From positions 1 to 64,000 of the forward strand of contig JAFUTH010000022.1 of assembly GCA_017484285.1 (NCBI GenBank): a DNA stretch of 64,000 nt, written 5' to 3'. Position 1 is the stretch's first letter, and each line of letters starts with the position of its first letter. Under the pieces are notes generated by a model. It was not told the origin of the DNA and searched no databases. It saw nothing but the letters and a program-made list of their open reading frames with translations. Below, in pieces: positions 60,513 through 64,000 of the stretch. The DNA is from Treponema sp. Lineage in GTDB: Bacteria; Spirochaetota; Spirochaetia; Treponematales; Treponemataceae. Position numbers and translations under genes: made by a program.

Positions 60513-63008
60513 ATGATGGATAAAAAAATGCGACTTTTGCTGCGGAATTGCTCAAGTGCTTTGAGCGTCATCTGTCTTTTGTTAGCAGTTGTTTTCCTCG
60601 TAAAATTTGTCGCGGACGAAGCAAAACAAAACGTGCAAGCAGAGCTTCCTGTCGAAGTGGCTCATCGTGTGCTTTTCATCAGTTCTTACAACCCGCTTTA
60701 TTTTACGTATGATGCGCAGTCACGAGGGCTTGCAAAAAGTTTGTATCCAAAGGGAATTGAATATGATGTCGTCTATATGGACGCAAAATCTCATAGTTCT
60801 CGGCAAGATGTTCTTGATTTTCATGATTACTTAAAAAAACGGCTTGAAAAGCGAGGCGAATATGAAGCGCTTCTTGTCGCTGATGACGAGGCGCTTCATT
60901 TTGTGCTTGAGTATCAGAATGAGCTGTTTCCAAAGCTTCCGGTCGTCTTCTTTGGCATCAATGATTATGAGCTTGCGGAGCTGGCGGCGGAAAACCCTTA
61001 CATGACGGGGTTCTTTGAGAATGACTACCTCAAAGAAACAATGGAGCTCGCAATGAAGCTCTTTCCTGAGCGAAAAACGTTCGTTGCGCTTCATGACCGC
61101 TCTGCCGCTGGTGAAGCCGACATCGAAATCTTTTGGTCTTTTCACGAAAAATGTCCAAACTACAAATTCGACAATCTTGATGTCACCACTTTGTCGCAAT
61201 CTGAGCTGGTTGCTTTGCTTGGGGATTTGCCCAAAGATTCAATCCTGTTTTACATGACATGCTATTCTGACAAGGACGGCAAGATTTATTCGATGCTCTC
61301 TCGGACTGGCACGGTTGTTCGAACGGTCGATGTTCCTATTTTCAGAAATTATGTCGGCGGAGAGGGCGAAGGCGTTCTCGGTGGCGTGTACATGGATTTT
61401 GAAGACCAGTGTACGATGGTGGGCGAAACGCTTGCGTCTGTACTCACTGGAGCCGATATTTCTGCACTTCCGTTTGTTGAGCAGACTCCGAGCCGATGCG
61501 CGTTCGATTACAATCTCATGAAAAAATACGGGCTTGATTTTTCGCTGCTTCCAGAAGATACGGTTCTGTATAATCAGCCGGAAACATTCCTTCATCACTA
61601 TGGCAAAATTCTGCCCTCTGCGATTCTGATTGCGTTGGCGCTGCTGTTTCTTGTGCTGTTCGCGCAGTTTGGCTCATCTGTTGCAAAGAGCATTCTCCGC
61701 GACTTGCAGGCTTCGCACGATCAGCTTGAGCGGTCTCAAGAGCAGCTTCGATATAATGCCGAATATGACGAAGTGCTCGATATTTACAATCGCCGCACGA
61801 TTACGGATTGGTTCCGTGAAAACATGGCGCCGGCCGATGTGTATTCAGTAGTGATTATCGATATTGATGGATTCAAGACGCTCAATGAAAATTATGGTCA
61901 CTCAATGGCCGACAGTATTTTGCAGTATCTTGTCGCGCTTCTCAAGGGCATGTCTGAAGAAGGTGGCTGGCAGCTTGCTCGCTACGGTGGCGATGAATTC
62001 CTTTTGATTATTCCAAATGAAGTGCTGACGATGGACAGCGAGACGCTCAAATTGATTATGTCGGGCATTCGTGCTCCGATTCCGCTTGGCGACGAAACGC
62101 TTGCCGTTACTGCAAGCATGGGTGTTTCATGTTCTGACGGCATTACCACACCAGAACAGCATATCATCAACGCGGAAGGCGCAATGTATGAGGCAAAGGA
62201 GCGCGGTAAAAACGGAGTGGTCATTTACGGTGACGAAATGAAGGCAAAAGCGCGCGAAGAGCTTGTCATAAAAGAAAAATTGCAACGCGCGTTCGACAAC
62301 GACGGCTTCTACATGCTTTATCAGCCGCAGATTGACGCTCAGTCAAAGCAGGTCAGTGGCTATGAGGCGCTTGTCCGTATGAAAGAGCCGGGCATTTATC
62401 CGGGGCAGTTCATTCCGGTTGCGGAGCGAAGCGGTTGGATTTGGCGAATCGGTCGAATCACCACTGAGCTTGTCATTAAGCAGCTTGCTGCATGGCGCGA
62501 TGCCGGGCAGAATTTGCATCCTGTCTCGGTGAACTTTTCGAGCAATCAGCTCAATGACCACGGCTACATCGAATTTGTCGAGGAATTGCTTAAAAAATAC
62601 GATATTCCCCCGCATTATCTTGAGATTGAAATCACTGAGGGCTTGTTCCTCGAAAAGAGCGCGCTTGCCGATGAGATTTTCAAGCGGTTCAAAGAGCTTG
62701 GAATCCGTCTGCTCATGGACGATTTCGGTACGGGCTATTCTTCGCTCGGTTATCTTACGTATATTCCAGTCGATGTTATCAAATTGGATAAGTCTTTGGT
62801 CGACACGTATCTCGTTGACGGCAAAGATTCATTCATCAAGAATATCATTCACCTCATGCACGACTTGGACAAAGACATGATTATCGAAGGTGTCGAGGAG
62901 CAGTGGCAGTTTGAGCGCTTGCGAGAATTCGGCGCGGACACCATTCAAGGCTATTATTTCAGCAAGCCGATTCCTGCTGACGAGGCGATTGTATTCACTG
63001 TTGCATAG
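60513..63008 (+). CDS. ABC-type binding-domain sensor with GGDEF and EAL domains
   Basis: An 831-residue protein. Residues ~10-35 are a helix; then a periplasmic ABC_sub_bind-like domain (VLFISSYNPLYFTYDAQSRG, VVYMDAKSHSSR, LPVVFFGINDYE) to ~350; a helix (ILPSAILIALALLFLV, ~366-388); coiled coil; GGDEF with RYGGDEF (~490-496); and EAL (YEALVRM, Glu618-Ala619-Leu620, DDFGTGYSSL, DMIIEGVEEQWQ). Both catalytic motifs look intact, so it can make or break cyclic di-GMP. ATG 60513 has AAAGGA upstream. A TRAP binding-protein gene follows 55 bases on. Confidence 0.92.
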   Translation: MMDKKMRLLLRNCSSALSVICLLLAVVFLVKFVADEAKQNVQAELPVEVAHRVLFISSYNPLYFTYDAQSRGLAKSLYPKGIEYDVVYMDAKSHSSRQDVLDFHDYLKKRLEKRGEYEALLVADDEALHFVLEYQNELFPKLPVVFFGINDYELAELAAENPYMTGFFENDYLKETMELAMKLFPERKTFVALHDRSAAGEADIEIFWSFHEKCPNYKFDNLDVTTLSQSELVALLGDLPKDSILFYMTCYSDKDGKIYSMLSRTGTVVRTVDVPIFRNYVGGEGEGVLGGVYMDFEDQCTMVGETLASVLTGADISALPFVEQTPSRCAFDYNLMKKYGLDFSLLPEDTVLYNQPETFLHHYGKILPSAILIALALLFLVLFAQFGSSVAKSILRDLQASHDQLERSQEQLRYNAEYDEVLDIYNRRTITDWFRENMAPADVYSVVIIDIDGFKTLNENYGHSMADSILQYLVALLKGMSEEGGWQLARYGGDEFLLIIPNEVLTMDSETLKLIMSGIRAPIPLGDETLAVTASMGVSCSDGITTPEQHIINAEGAMYEAKERGKNGVVIYGDEMKAKAREELVIKEKLQRAFDNDGFYMLYQPQIDAQSKQVSGYEALVRMKEPGIYPGQFIPVAERSGWIWRIGRITTELVIKQLAAWRDAGQNLHPVSVNFSSNQLNDHGYIEFVEELLKKYDIPPHYLEIEITEGLFLEKSALADEIFKRFKELGIRLLMDDFGTGYSSLGYLTYIPVDVIKLDKSLVDTYLVDGKDSFIKNIIHLMHDLDKDMIIEGVEEQWQFERLREFGADTIQGYYFSKPIPADEAIVFTVA

Positions 63009-63063
63009 GGCTTTTTGAGTTTTCCCAAAAAGCGAAAAATAAATGTAAAGGAGAAGTTTTATC

Positions 63064-64000
63064 ATGAAGAGGATTGTTTTATTTCTTAGCTGCTTAACCA
63101 TACTTACCATGATTGCTTCATGCAAAAAAAATGCGACGCAGAATGTCGCATCCGTGGGCGAGGAGTCAAAAACCGCGCCCGTTTCTCAAAAATCGGACGA
63201 TAAAAAGCCTGCTGATTCTGACGGCGTGTTCGTCATGAGAATTGGTCATGCCCAGACGGAGGAATCTCCCCGTCATCGTTCGCTCTTGCTTTTTAAAGAG
63301 CAGGTCGAAAAAGCTACGAACGCGAAGATAAAAGTCGAAATTTACCCGATTGGCGTGCGTGGTGATGAAACGGAAATGACGGTTGCGGTTTCAGAGGGCG
63401 AGCTTGAGGCTGTTCGTGGCGGCGACCTTGAATTTGTTCCCAAATCGATGTTGCTCGGTCTTCCAATGGTCGCAGATACGCTTGCTGATGCGCGAAAATT
63501 ATGCTACAGCGATTTTGTCCGTGACATGCTCAATGCGGCAGAGGAAAATAACATGCGCGTTCTTGCGGTCGGTGATGATTCTGGGTTCCGGCAGATTACG
63601 AACAGCGTGCATCCGATTATAAAACCTGCTGACTTAAAAGGACTCAAGATTCGTGCGCCACAGATTGTCGCAACCGTAAACTTCATTAATGAGCTTGGAG
63701 CCTCTGCGACTGTCGTGCCGTTTACGGAATTGTATCTTGCGCTGTCAGAGGGCAGAGTCAGTGGTCAGGAAAATCCGCTTGCGCTCATTGATTCGAGCAA
63801 ATTCTACGAGGTGCAGAAGTATTGCACGATTATCAATTATCAGTTCTTCCCCGAATTGATGTACGTCAATCTTGAATGGTGGAACAGCCTTCCGACCGAG
63901 TTCCAGACGATTCTGACATCTTGCGCAAAAAATATGATGGACGAAAATGCCCGTATCACTGATGAAGAAAATAATGCGTACATCAGGCATATTCAGGCGA
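63064..64000 (+). CDS. TRAP transporter substrate-binding lipoprotein (DctP-like), 3' end outside window
   Basis: At least 312 residues, open at the window edge. Signal MKRIVLFLSCLTILTMIASC with a lipobox, then the DctP fold: VFVMRIGHAQTEESPRHRSL, the conserved KGLKIRAPQIVATVNFINEL block with the carboxylate-binding Arg, TELYLALSEGRVSGQENPLA, and YQFFPELMYVNLEWWNSLP. DctP proteins capture organic acids for a Na+-driven TRAP importer; QM subunits would lie beyond the window. GGAG at 63050. Close spacing to the GGDEF-EAL gene suggests linked control. Confidence 0.93.
   Translation, partial: MKRIVLFLSCLTILTMIASCKKNATQNVASVGEESKTAPVSQKSDDKKPADSDGVFVMRIGHAQTEESPRHRSLLLFKEQVEKATNAKIKVEIYPIGVRGDETEMTVAVSEGELEAVRGGDLEFVPKSMLLGLPMVADTLADARKLCYSDFVRDMLNAAEENNMRVLAVGDDSGFRQITNSVHPIIKPADLKGLKIRAPQIVATVNFINELGASATVVPFTELYLALSEGRVSGQENPLALIDSSKFYEVQKYCTIINYQFFPELMYVNLEWWNSLPTEFQTILTSCAKNMMDENARITDEENNAYIRHIQA

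Overview
The window most resembles the chromosome of a host-associated, carbohydrate-using spirochaete, probably a rumen or gut Treponema. This rests on the gene set (glycogen breakdown, pectin breakdown, many lipoproteins, abundant cyclic-nucleotide signalling, a small redox operon) and on spirochaete-style lipoboxes. It is an inference, because there is no rRNA here and no search was run. The only stable RNA found is one tRNA-Ala(GGC) at 55648-55721.

Region 1-12650, all on the minus strand, is the most unusual part. A possible operon encodes six lipoproteins in a row: a MACPF (perforin-like) protein with a BACON-like N-terminus and a Fibrobacter-type C-terminal domain, three tandem paralogous lipoproteins of no family I recognise, a BMP-family substrate-binding lipoprotein, and a substrate-binding lipoprotein fused to a legumain-like (C13) cysteine protease. 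The last gene is frameshifted in a run of seven A. A terminator follows, then a membrane class III nucleotide cyclase that runs off the window.

Region 12651-18132 holds a repeat-bearing intergenic stretch, a YoeB-type toxin-antitoxin pair, and a scrap-yard where a decapitated HD-GYP gene abuts pieces of carB broken by hairpin-rich repeats. A YkgJ-type protein and a SmtB-regulated Zn/Cd export ATPase follow. Region 18225-20769 carries a hemerythrin and a Crp/Fnr regulator with a ferredoxin, an iron-sulphur membrane protein and a C_GCAxxG_C_C protein. Region 20822-28423 holds an ABC-F ATPase with two in-frame hairpin-repeat insertions, then glgX-glgP and a CmpB-type membrane protein.

Region 28431-39034 has a diguanylate cyclase, a zinc-scarcity operon (ZnuA with an embedded ZinT domain, a COG0523 GTPase, a small Cys-pair membrane protein) behind paired repeats, hipBA with a readable promoter and operators, an NAD(P)-binding protein, PutP and a MATE exporter. 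Region 39141-44215 has a divergent pectin pair (pectate lyase, rhamnogalacturonan acetylesterase) and purA. Region 44230-47704 is an AT-richer restriction-modification locus with two C5-methyltransferases fused in one chain. Region 47763-52146 has a lipoprotein, an ECF-like membrane pair and hrpB. Region 52307-53560 is decayed: a toxin-antitoxin pair broken by a nonsense codon and a frameshift, plus gene remnants. The rest holds htpG, the tRNA with a duplicated 3' end, an outer-membrane barrel under a divergent XRE regulator, trxA, a LysM lipoprotein, nadE with a GGDEF sensor, and a GGDEF-EAL receptor next to a TRAP binding protein that runs off the end.

Zinc is handled in both directions (export ATPase and import operon). 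Signalling is rich: one class III cyclase, three GGDEF proteins (one with EAL) and an HD-GYP remnant. Defence and toxin-antitoxin elements alternate with recently broken genes, so this is a fluid accessory-rich segment.
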